Shown: in pieces, positions 38,217 through 45,372 of the stretch
Position numbering within the stretch: position 1 is the stretch's first letter
Layout: each line of letters starts with the position of its first letter
Assembly (NCBI RefSeq): GCF_005116575.1
Contig: NZ_SWCN01000025.1
Span: 1-64,000, forward strand
From: Desulforhopalus sp. IMCC35007
GTDB taxonomy: Bacteria; Desulfobacterota; Desulfobulbia; Desulfobulbales; Desulfocapsaceae
Length of the DNA: 64,000 nucleotides
Direction of reading: 5' to 3'
Notes under the pieces: model-generated
What the model was told of the DNA's origin: nothing
The model's database searches: none
The model's input: the letters and a program-made list of their open reading frames with translations, nothing else
Program-made: the position numbers and the translations under genes

Positions 38217-38464
38217 AACCTGGATTTCTCATCAATACAGTTTATCGCAGGTTGAGACTCAAGCCATGAAGCAGGTAAGCGTAGACTCCGGTAGTAAACT
38301 ACCGCAAATGGCGTGTGACGCTGCACCTGCGGAAAAACTCCATTGGCCCGAAGGGTGAGCTTTTGATGTGCAACGAAAAACACACTGTTTTTTTGAGATG
38401 GTCTTTTTTTTAATAAAATCAGGTTGTTGAACTTGTAATAAAAACGCCCTTGAAAATGCTGGTT
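38217..38464 (+). repeat. Dispersed repeat copy A (248 bp, terminal inverted repeats)
   Basis: It starts AACCTGGATTTCT and ends, as reverse complement, AACCAGCATTTTC. It aligns over its whole length with copy B (45111-45350). Shared blocks include GAAGCGTAGACTCCGGTAGT-like, CCCGAAGGGTGAGCTTTTG and GCAACGAAAAAC, plus an AAATCA.G.TGTTGA 3' block. It lies 99 bp upstream of dctP in the same orientation. Open frames on its minus strand look spurious. Confidence 0.88.
38246..38411 (+). ncRNA. Candidate structured RNA within repeat A
   Basis: Nested pairing: CGCAGGT (38246-38252) with ACCTGCG (38325-38331); AGCGT (38278-38282) with ACGCT (38318-38322); hairpin CGGTAG-TAAA-CTACCG (38289-38304). Then CCC-GAA-GGG (38347-38355) and a weak hairpin ACTGT/ATGGT (38384-38402) followed by eight T, like a rho-independent terminator. 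The same hairpins persist in copy B with wobble-compatible changes. Confidence 0.45.
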
Positions 38465-38563
38465 CACGGCATGTATTCAATGACAGGTTGCGTAGTAAGG
38501 GGAGAGTAATGGAGGGACTACTTTGTCCCTTCGGTTGAATAACTAAACTAAGGAGAAATTGGT

Positions 38564-39550
38564 ATGCTACGGAAAATATTGATGGCAACTGCGATACTGC
38601 TCATTATTGCCTCTACTGCCCAGGCAGAGAAGGTCTTACGTTTAACTCTACAGCTTCCGGCCGCGCACCATCTGGGTAAAAATGTTCAGGCGTTTGCAGA
38701 CGAGGTTGCGGCTAAAACTGGTGGTGAGATCAAACTTGAGATTTATCCTTCGGCTCAATTATATAAAGATAGTGAAGTTCCGCAAGCTGTCGCCTCCGGT
38801 GCAGTAGAAATGGGCGTTGCTTCCGTCAGTCAGTTTGCCGGGACGATCCCTGCGGTCGATCTCTTTTACGTTCCGTTTCTCTTCAGAAGTCAAGAGGCGC
38901 TAAATAAAGCGGTAGCCAAAGGCAGCCCCGTCCGTCAGCCACTCGACGATGCCATTTTGGCCACTGGCGCCCGGGTTTTGTGGTGGCAGGCGTACGGTGG
39001 TTCCGTCATTTTGAGCAAAGATACCCCTGTGGTTGTTCCCGATGATCTTAAAGGCAAAAAAGTCAGAGTTTTCTCCAAAACTCTGGGAGAACTGATTAAT
39101 GCGGCAGGGGGGGCTCCCACGTCGATTTCCGGATCCGAGCAATTTCTCGCCTACCAAAGGGGAACTGTTGATGTTGGACTTACCGGTGTTACTGCGGTAA
39201 AAAGCCGGAAACTCTTTCAGGTTATGGACCATCTCACAGCAACTCAATCGATGGTTGATATAGAATTTATTGTAATCATTAATGAAAAAGTATGGCAGGG
39301 GCTGACCGAAGATCAACAAGCCATCTTGGATGCAGCTGCCCGAAAAGTTGAGAAAGAACTGCGCGAGCAGATGATGACACTCGAAACCGAGGCCTTTGAA
39401 TTCGTAAAGGATAAGATCAACGTGGTGCAACTCACCGACGAGCAGCTCGCTCAATGGCAGCAGCTTTCAACCCCTGTTGTTGAGGCTTTCGTTAAAAATG
39501 CCGGTCCTCTGGGGCAGCAGGTCGTTGATGCGGCCAGGGCCATTAAGTAG
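38564..39550 (+). CDS. dctP: TRAP transporter solute-binding protein DctP
   Basis: A 328-residue periplasmic binding protein. The signal peptide (about 1-21) ends at TAQA before EKV. DctP-type features are AAHHLGKNVQAFADEV, the YPSAQLYKDSEVPQAV motif and the carboxylate-binding Arg in GKKVRVF. The ligand is probably an organic acid (C4-dicarboxylate, keto or hydroxy acid). AAGGAGAAA precedes the ATG. It is first in dctP-dctQ-dctM-lyase. A structured repeat ends 99 bp upstream and a hairpin follows the gene. Confidence 0.93.
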   Translation: MLRKILMATAILLIIASTAQAEKVLRLTLQLPAAHHLGKNVQAFADEVAAKTGGEIKLEIYPSAQLYKDSEVPQAVASGAVEMGVASVSQFAGTIPAVDLFYVPFLFRSQEALNKAVAKGSPVRQPLDDAILATGARVLWWQAYGGSVILSKDTPVVVPDDLKGKKVRVFSKTLGELINAAGGAPTSISGSEQFLAYQRGTVDVGLTGVTAVKSRKLFQVMDHLTATQSMVDIEFIVIINEKVWQGLTEDQQAILDAAARKVEKELREQMMTLETEAFEFVKDKINVVQLTDEQLAQWQQLSTPVVEAFVKNAGPLGQQVVDAARAIK

Positions 39551-39651
39551 TACCTGAAAATTCTATTCGCTGTTTTGATTTTTTTAATTTGAGCGTATTT
39601 TCAAAATGATACACCAGGTACTTGCAATATCTAGGTAATACAATAAAAGGA

Positions 39652-39680
39652 TTAGCGGGTGGCTTTCTGCTGCCCGCTAA
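39652..39680 (+). other. Intercistronic hairpin between dctP and dctQ
   Basis: The stem TTAGCGGG (39652-39659) / CCCGCTAA (39673-39680) has a 13-base loop. Hairpins after binding-protein genes commonly protect or terminate part of the mRNA, giving an excess of binding protein over membrane subunits; that role is inferred here. Confidence 0.55.
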
Positions 39681-39689
39681 AAAACATCG

Positions 39690-40193
39690 ATGCCTGTATT
39701 TATTTCTAAAATCAGTAGCGTGTGCGGCAGGATTGCTGCATGGCTATACTTTGCCATCGGCTGCATAATTATTTTCGAAATAGTAGCACGCTATGCCTTT
39801 CTTAAACCAACCATCTGGGTTGAAGAGATGTCAAGGTTTCTCCAGATTTGGGCAACCTACCTTGCTGCTGCATATGTTCTGAAAAACAGGAAACTGATTG
39901 CTATTACCGTTGTGCGTGATCGACTGCCAAGGTATTTTCGTATCATAAGTGAAGCCATATCTCTTACGCTGATTGCAGTTTTTAGTATGGTTGCTGTCTG
40001 GTACGGCAGTACCACTGTTCTCGATTCGATCCGCATTGGCCGGGCTTCCTCCACAATGCTTGGTGTACCGTTGTGGATGACTGAGCTTGCAATCCCTGTA
40101 GGTTTCAGCCTACTTTTTTTTCAGGTACTGACGGAAATAGTACAGCTTTTTTACGGGCCAGATATCACCTGTGAAGAGGGGGGAAGGAAATGA
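39690..40193 (+). CDS. dctQ: TRAP transporter small membrane subunit DctQ
   Basis: A 167-residue inner-membrane protein with four TM helices (about 14-35, 48-66, 91-111 and 132-152). It carries the DctQ hallmark VEEMSRFLQIWATYLAAAY. It links the binding protein to DctM. Its stop overlaps the dctM start by 4 bp (ATGA). No strong ribosome site is seen, so translation may depend on dctP mRNA. Confidence 0.9.
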   Translation: MPVFISKISSVCGRIAAWLYFAIGCIIIFEIVARYAFLKPTIWVEEMSRFLQIWATYLAAAYVLKNRKLIAITVVRDRLPRYFRIISEAISLTLIAVFSMVAVWYGSTTVLDSIRIGRASSTMLGVPLWMTELAIPVGFSLLFFQVLTEIVQLFYGPDITCEEGGRK

Positions 40194-41461
40194 TAGCGGG
40201 ATTGATTCTGTTCGTTCTTCTCATCCTTTTATTTTTTGGTGTGCCGGTTGCGTTTGCTCTTGGTATTCTTGGTCTGGCCATGCTCTGGCTTGCCGATATT
40301 TCCATGGTGATGGTTCCCCAGGCCCTCTATTCTACAACGGACAGTTTTATACTCCTGGCCGTTCCTCTGTTTTTACTTATGTCCAACATCCTCTTAAAAG
40401 GAGGGGTCGGGCGTGATCTTTTTAATGCGGTACAATGCTGGGTTGGACATTGGCCCGGGGGACTTGGTATCGCCACTATTCTTAGTTGTGGTATTTTTTC
40501 GGCAATCTCCGGATCATCGGTTGCAACCGCCGCTACCATTGCAACGGTGGCTATCCCGGAAATGACAGAACGGGGCTATAATCGTTCGTTTGTCCTGGGC
40601 CTTCTCGCTGCCGGTGGTACGCTGGGGATCCTGATCCCGCCTTCAATTCCTCTGATTCTTTATGGAGTCATCACGGAAGAGTCGATTGTAGACCTCTTTA
40701 TGGCAGGTGTTGGTCCAGGCCTGCTCCTTATGGGTCTTTTCATCGTTTATTGCCTCGGTTATGCGCGTTTTGGAGGTGGCTATCGACCGAGCCCAAAAGC
40801 AAGCTGGCAGGAACGAAAAAAAGCGAGCATCCGGGCATTGCCAACTTTTTTACTCGCAGGCATTGTGATTGGTGGTATTTATCTTGGTGTATTTACGCCA
40901 ACTGAGTCTGCTGCCGTGGGTTTTTTGGTTTCCCTCATAATAGTCTACTGCCTGAGAACCATGACCTGGGATAAATTGAAAGCGGCGGTTATGGAGTCGA
41001 TGACGACCACTGTGACAATTTTCCTTATTATCGCCGGAGCAAAGGTTTTTGGCAAGGCCATCACTCTTTATCGGATCCCCCAGGAAATTTCCATGGTCAT
41101 TACCAACAATATTGGTGAAACCGGAATGTTTATACTGGTGGTTTGCCTGGTGTTGCTCCTTATCGGTTTTTTTCTTGAGTCCATCTCAATGCTTCTCATC
41201 ATGGTACCGGTATTGTACCCGGCCCTGAGCGCTATGATGATAGATCCCATTTGGTTTGGAGTTCTTTTTGTGGTGATGATTGAGTGTGCCCTGATAACTC
41301 CTCCCGTGGGTATGAATCTTTTCGTGATTCAGGCCGTTGGCCAGGTACAACTCAACGAAGTGGTTCGAGGTGTCTGGCCGTTTATTCTCATCATGTTTGG
41401 CAGTGTTGTCGCTATCTATCTGGTTCCGGACATCGTTTTGTACATTCCTTTTAAATTATAA
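40190..41461 (+). CDS. dctM: TRAP transporter large permease subunit DctM
   Basis: A 423-residue permease with about 12 TM helices, coupling Na+ or H+ entry to acid uptake. Motifs: LFLLMSNILLKGGVGRDLF, CGIFSAISGSSVATAATIA cited as SGSSVATAATIA, GGTLGILIPPSIPLI, and TPTESAAVG. It is translationally coupled to dctQ. The lyase gene starts 8 bp after its stop. Confidence 0.93.
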   Translation: MIAGLILFVLLILLFFGVPVAFALGILGLAMLWLADISMVMVPQALYSTTDSFILLAVPLFLLMSNILLKGGVGRDLFNAVQCWVGHWPGGLGIATILSCGIFSAISGSSVATAATIATVAIPEMTERGYNRSFVLGLLAAGGTLGILIPPSIPLILYGVITEESIVDLFMAGVGPGLLLMGLFIVYCLGYARFGGGYRPSPKASWQERKKASIRALPTFLLAGIVIGGIYLGVFTPTESAAVGFLVSLIIVYCLRTMTWDKLKAAVMESMTTTVTIFLIIAGAKVFGKAITLYRIPQEISMVITNNIGETGMFILVVCLVLLLIGFFLESISMLLIMVPVLYPALSAMMIDPIWFGVLFVVMIECALITPPVGMNLFVIQAVGQVQLNEVVRGVWPFILIMFGSVVAIYLVPDIVLYIPFKL

Positions 41462-41468
41462 TGAAATC

Positions 41469-42332
41469 ATGAAATCTTCGACACAGCACCTGCGCGAATT
41501 ACTTGCAGATCCATCGATTATCACTATGCCCTGCTGTTACGATGCCCTGTCAGCAAAAATGATCGAGCGGGCGGGTTTTCCGCTCACGTTTATGAGCGGC
41601 TTTGCAGTATCTGCCGCCAGATTGGCCTTACCTGATACAGGGTTGATCAGTTTTGGGGAAATGCTTGATCAGGCGAGAACAATCACCCGGGCTGTCACTT
41701 TTCCTGTAATTGGGGATGGCGATACCGGCTATGGCAATGTCCTCAATGTAAAGCGAACGGTAAAAGAATATGCTGGTGCTGGTCTTGCTTGTGTGATGAT
41801 AGAGGATCAGGTGGCGCCCAAGCGTTGTGGCCATACCCGTGGAAAGGAGGTCGTAGGCTTTGATGATGCCTGCAGACGTTTACAGGCTGCAGTTGATGCA
41901 AGAGAAGAAGGTGCAGATATCCTGATCATGGCGCGCACTGATGCACGCGCAACCGATGGCCTGGATGAAGCAATTCGCAGGATAAAGGCATTTCGAGCGA
42001 TTGGTGCAGACATTCTCTTCATGGAAGCGCCGGAAAGTGAAGAAGAGATGCATGCATTCTGTAACTGTACCGATGGCCCCAAAATGGCTAATATGTTGGA
42101 ACATGGGAAAACTCCCATACTGCCACCAGCCAGGTTAGAGGAGATTGGCTTTAAGATCGCTGCCTACCCTCTCACTCTTTTATTGGCTATCCTGCCAGCC
42201 ATTGAGCAAACTCTGGCGGCATTGCAGCGGGGAGAGATACCAGATGGACTTACCGACTTTGATCACCTCAAAGATGTGGTTGGCTTCCCCCTCTACTATC
42301 AGGAAGAAGAGCGCTACCGTCATTCAAAATGA
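41469..42332 (+). CDS. PEP mutase/isocitrate lyase family C-C lyase (2-methylisocitrate/dimethylmalate lyase type)
   Basis: A 287-residue TIM-barrel enzyme. The Mg site is in GDGDTGYGN (82-90), the catalytic Cys is C120 in the lyase signature KRCGH (118-122), and RTDA follows at about 157. KRCGH marks true lyases (methylisocitrate, isocitrate, dimethylmalate) over mutases and hydrolases. I chose the ATG at 41469; an upstream in-frame start would overlap dctM by over 120 bp. Only 7 bases separate it from dctM, so the imported acid or a derivative is the likely substrate, giving pyruvate or succinate plus a small acid. Confidence 0.83.
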   Translation: MKSSTQHLRELLADPSIITMPCCYDALSAKMIERAGFPLTFMSGFAVSAARLALPDTGLISFGEMLDQARTITRAVTFPVIGDGDTGYGNVLNVKRTVKEYAGAGLACVMIEDQVAPKRCGHTRGKEVVGFDDACRRLQAAVDAREEGADILIMARTDARATDGLDEAIRRIKAFRAIGADILFMEAPESEEEMHAFCNCTDGPKMANMLEHGKTPILPPARLEEIGFKIAAYPLTLLLAILPAIEQTLAALQRGEIPDGLTDFDHLKDVVGFPLYYQEEERYRHSK

Positions 42333-42368
42333 CCGGAACCGAAGTGACCGGAGCTTCATTTTTTAAAG

Positions 42369-43655
42369 TTACAGGTCTCTGATTATCAGGAACAGTATGC
42401 AACCAAAACCGGCCAAGCAGAGACAAGGTGGCACCAGTCTGCGCCAGGTCTGTACCAGGTTTGCCCCGAAATAATTGCAGGTCAGAACGAAGCAGATGTG
42501 AATGGGTGAAATCATGACTCCTGTAAACCCGGCAAAGGTTGCGATGACGAGATAAGGGATTGTTTGCGAATCCATACCAAGGTTGTGCAGTAGGCCAAGA
42601 AGTAGGGGAAATGTTGCCCCGACAAAGGCAACATTTATCCCGGCCACCAGCCCCACCAGCAAAGGCAAAAAAACAGCAGCGGCAAAAAGAGCAACAAGAC
42701 CGCCTGCAACATTGGCCATTTCTTCGACGATACCCGCTGCTTGCATGATGTCCTTGAAGATGAAAATAGCGGCGACAACGCCAAGCATCACCCAGAGACT
42801 TTTTTTACTGAGTACCTGACCTAAAAAAACAGCACCCAGCCGGTTTTGCATCATTATGGTGATGATTGCAACAACGAGTGCCACAATCACTCCCCATTCA
42901 AAAGGAATGCCTGGGGCAACCCTGTCAATGAGTGTCTCAAGCCCGAGTGCGCCTAAGATGGCAAACAGCAGTGGTAAACCCTCCCATAGTACGGTTTTTG
43001 GTTTTTTCACCGTAGACCTGATTTCTCGGGAAACGGTGATATCACCAAGTACTCCTCTTCGCAGAAAGAAAAACCAGCCAAATATATACATAGCGACAAC
43101 CCCCGGCCAGGTTCTGCTGATGAGGGCGCCGATCGGGATTTCCGCCAGTGCGACAGTCAATATGATTCCCGGATAGAGTGGCCAGGCCAGTTCCCAGACA
43201 TGGCGGAACCAATAGTTGATTACCGCCTGGTCCTCTTTCTTGAGTTGCAACTCGTCACCTACCGTTTTAACCATTGGTGCTGAAAAAATTGCACCTCCAG
43301 GCATGGGCAGAAGACCAATTAAGGCAGGGAAAAAGATTAATCGCAGTCTCGGATTGATCAGGTAACTGGAGAGGGAGTCCATGAGCCTTTTTGATTGTCC
43401 GGAACGTTCAAGACCATCAGAAAGCATCATGATGAGACCAACGATGGCGGCGAGAAAGAGAAACTTCTCCTGGATAAGCGCCAAGCCCCCCACAGTGGTC
43501 AAATCGAGTATGCCCATGCCAAAAGCCAGGCCCATGAATGTGCCTCCCAGGAGAATAGAGACCGCCAGACCGATTTTGAAACGCATTCCTGCAAGCATCA
43601 GGGCAAACGCTGCAAAAACTTTTAAAAAAGGCAGTGCAGCAAAATAAATATTCAT
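42369..43655 (-). CDS. DUF401-family membrane transporter
   Basis: A 428-residue protein with 10-12 TM helices resembling the TIGR00529/DUF401 group of the ion transporter superfamily (relatives of citrate and gluconate carriers). Motifs: GLLPMPGGAIFSAPMVK and ISPIHICFVLTCNYFG, each echoed by helical re-entrant segments. The ATG at 43655 was selected because AAGG stands six bases upstream; in-frame starts further up would add an unlikely hydrophilic stretch. It converges on the lyase with a 36-bp gap. The substrate is unknown; a carboxylate is plausible. Confidence 0.82.
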   Translation of the reverse strand: MNIYFAALPFLKVFAAFALMLAGMRFKIGLAVSILLGGTFMGLAFGMGILDLTTVGGLALIQEKFLFLAAIVGLIMMLSDGLERSGQSKRLMDSLSSYLINPRLRLIFFPALIGLLPMPGGAIFSAPMVKTVGDELQLKKEDQAVINYWFRHVWELAWPLYPGIILTVALAEIPIGALISRTWPGVVAMYIFGWFFFLRRGVLGDITVSREIRSTVKKPKTVLWEGLPLLFAILGALGLETLIDRVAPGIPFEWGVIVALVVAIITIMMQNRLGAVFLGQVLSKKSLWVMLGVVAAIFIFKDIMQAAGIVEEMANVAGGLVALFAAAVFLPLLVGLVAGINVAFVGATFPLLLGLLHNLGMDSQTIPYLVIATFAGFTGVMISPIHICFVLTCNYFGANLVQTWRRLVPPCLCLAGFGCILFLIIRDL

Positions 43656-43960
43656 AATCATCCTTGAACAAATACAAATAATTTCAAACTGTTTTCTACA
43701 GGTGTCTTGTCCGTGAGGCAATCCGGAACCTGACTCTGTTCTTACTTCAGCAGCGTGTCGTAGACAAGGAAAAAGGGCTTTGTGAGAGTCTGCTGTACAT
43801 GAAAATATGACAAAATTGATGAACCGGTTAAAAGCTGTCGTGCCTGTTGCATGCATGAGAAACGACTCGTTACCGAGCGGGGAGATTCTGGCATTAACCA
43901 GAGCAAGCAGAGAACGACCATTTGCCGGAGACGGGAGGAGAATATCTTGTAAAAAGGCCC
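43656..43960. other. Intergenic region between two minus-strand genes
   Basis: About 305 bp; no supportable gene, strong hairpin or recognisable operator was seen. It should contain the promoter of the DUF401 gene. Confidence 0.45.
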
Positions 43961-44851
43961 TTAGTCGTTCAGAGAGTCGTAAAATTTCTGAGCCATTTTC
44001 CTGTGAACTTCTCTGGTAGAATCATCTAACCACTCCCCATAGAAGTGAATAAATTCTTTATCTCTGTGTTCTTTGACAATCTCATCAATTTGGCCGATAA
44101 CCTTTCTTCCCCAATCGTTATTCGGGCAGCCAATATGGCCAACAGTGAAGGGTTCATTGCTTTCCTGTATCGGATAGTAGATAAAATCGTTAATCTCGTT
44201 GTTTTCTCTGACGAAAAATCCAGCTTCAACGGGATAGCCGATGAGACAGTCTATCCTGCCGAGGTTCATCATGTGTAACAGACCGCGGAAAACATCATTT
44301 CCCGAACGAACCAGGAGATTTTTCTGTCCGTCAAATTGTTCCAATATTTGGTCTATTCCCCCAGAATAAAGTCTGCCGCTTGATATTCCTAGCGTAATAG
44401 TGTCATCCCTTAAAAGTGACAAAAGAGATATGCGCCCATCTGCAGTAATATGGGGCACTAACTTGTTGTGGCTTTTTGTGGAAGTCATTATGCCGTTGGG
44501 GAGAACGACCATTGCAGGGAGTGAAAAAGCAATGAAGTCCTCACGCTCCTTTGTTTTATACAGTGATGGGCAACAGACATTGTTATTGTTTTTCAGTTCA
44601 ACCACTATCCTTTTGAAATTGGCTGTTTGGAAATTGTGTTCATATTCGGGAAGACGTTCGATTAAAAAATACATGGCCTTGTCGAAAAAACCCTCATTGG
44701 TGTGGGTTCCAGAGGGAATGGTCACCGGGGGGAAATCGGCCCTGTACCAGGTAATATGGTCCTGTGGACCGGCGTTGGTGCCGGCAAAAGAGACGGAACC
44801 GCTGACGAGCAGCATTATGATGGTCAAGAAGAGTGTTACGGGAAATTTCAT
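43961..44851 (-). CDS. Periplasmic solute-binding-like protein (TIGR02285-type)
   Basis: A 296-residue protein with a signal peptide (about 1-23, ...SVSFA) and a type-3 solute-binding-protein fold. It has the TITWYRADFPP-like start (HITWYRADFPPV), a CCPSLYKTKERE segment and the IDCLIGYPVEAGFF core typical of the TIGR02285 group. Such proteins occur without cognate permeases and may be sensors or binding proteins. It stands alone, 305 bp upstream of the DUF401 transporter on the same strand; a functional link to it is inference. Confidence 0.8.
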   Translation of the reverse strand: MKFPVTLFLTIIMLLVSGSVSFAGTNAGPQDHITWYRADFPPVTIPSGTHTNEGFFDKAMYFLIERLPEYEHNFQTANFKRIVVELKNNNNVCCPSLYKTKEREDFIAFSLPAMVVLPNGIMTSTKSHNKLVPHITADGRISLLSLLRDDTITLGISSGRLYSGGIDQILEQFDGQKNLLVRSGNDVFRGLLHMMNLGRIDCLIGYPVEAGFFVRENNEINDFIYYPIQESNEPFTVGHIGCPNNDWGRKVIGQIDEIVKEHRDKEFIHFYGEWLDDSTREVHRKMAQKFYDSLND

Positions 44852-45110
44852 TGGTGTTATCCTGCAATTGATTGCATGGGCTTCCTTTTCTAATGTATCG
44901 AACCGAGTATAAAAGATGTCAAGCTAAGATGCTGTATAAAATTGTTATACAAGTTGTAGCCACTGATGTGTGTTCTTTGTTTGCTTTTTCATTGAATACT
45001 GTTCTGGTGATTTTTTTTTTGTAAGGGTAAACTCCGGGTGAAAATTGAGATGGAGTGCAACCATAACAAGGCCTGGGACAGCTCGGTTCCATCATTTCGA
45101 TGGGACGCGC
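44852..45110. other. Intergenic region preceding repeat B
   Basis: About 260 bp, AT-rich, with no gene recognised. It contains the divergent promoters of the binding-protein gene and, presumably, of the transcript carrying repeat B. Confidence 0.4.
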
Positions 45111-45350
45111 CCTGATTTCTCATCAAGACAATTTTTCGCAGGTCGAGACAAAAGCCTTCTCATGGAAGCGTAGACTCCGGTAGTACATTACTGCAAGTGG
45201 CTTGTAGCGCTGCAACTGTATAAAAATTTATTGTCCCGAAGGGTGAGCTTTTGCTTTGCAACGAAAAACCCACTGTTTTCTGCGACAGTAAATTTTTTTA
45301 ATGAAATCATGCTGTTGAGTTTTTAAGCAAAATGCTCATGAGAAATGTGG
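45111..45350 (+). repeat. Dispersed repeat copy B (240 bp, terminal inverted repeats)
   Basis: It starts CCTGATTTCTCATCAA and ends ATGAGAAATGTGG; ATTTCTCAT and ATGAGAAAT are inverted repeats. It is homologous to copy A across its length, with the same order of blocks. It ends 22 bp before the acyl-CoA synthetase start, in the same orientation. A and B are direct repeats 6.9 kb apart. Confidence 0.88.
45137..45299 (+). ncRNA. Candidate structured RNA within repeat B
   Basis: Counterparts of copy A: AGCGT (45167-45171) with GCGCT (45207-45211); hairpin CGGTAG-TACA-TTACTG (45178-45193) held by two G-U pairs; CCC-GAA-GGG (45235-45243); and ACTGT/ACAGT (45272-45289) followed by AAA and seven T, terminator-like. 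The outer CGCAGGT stem of copy A is only partly kept. All wobble-compatible changes favour the + strand. Confidence 0.45.
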
Positions 45351-45372
45351 ACTACATTTACAAGACAACATT

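Noticed and set aside
38231-38411. Group II intron or cobalamin riboswitch as identity of repeat A/B
   Set aside because: No domain V motif, no GUGYG 5' end and no B12 box; the structure does not match riboswitch consensus sequences I know.
38195-38588. Two minus-strand frames across repeat A
   Set aside because: They run antisense through the structured repeat, and B shows frame-breaking differences at the same places.
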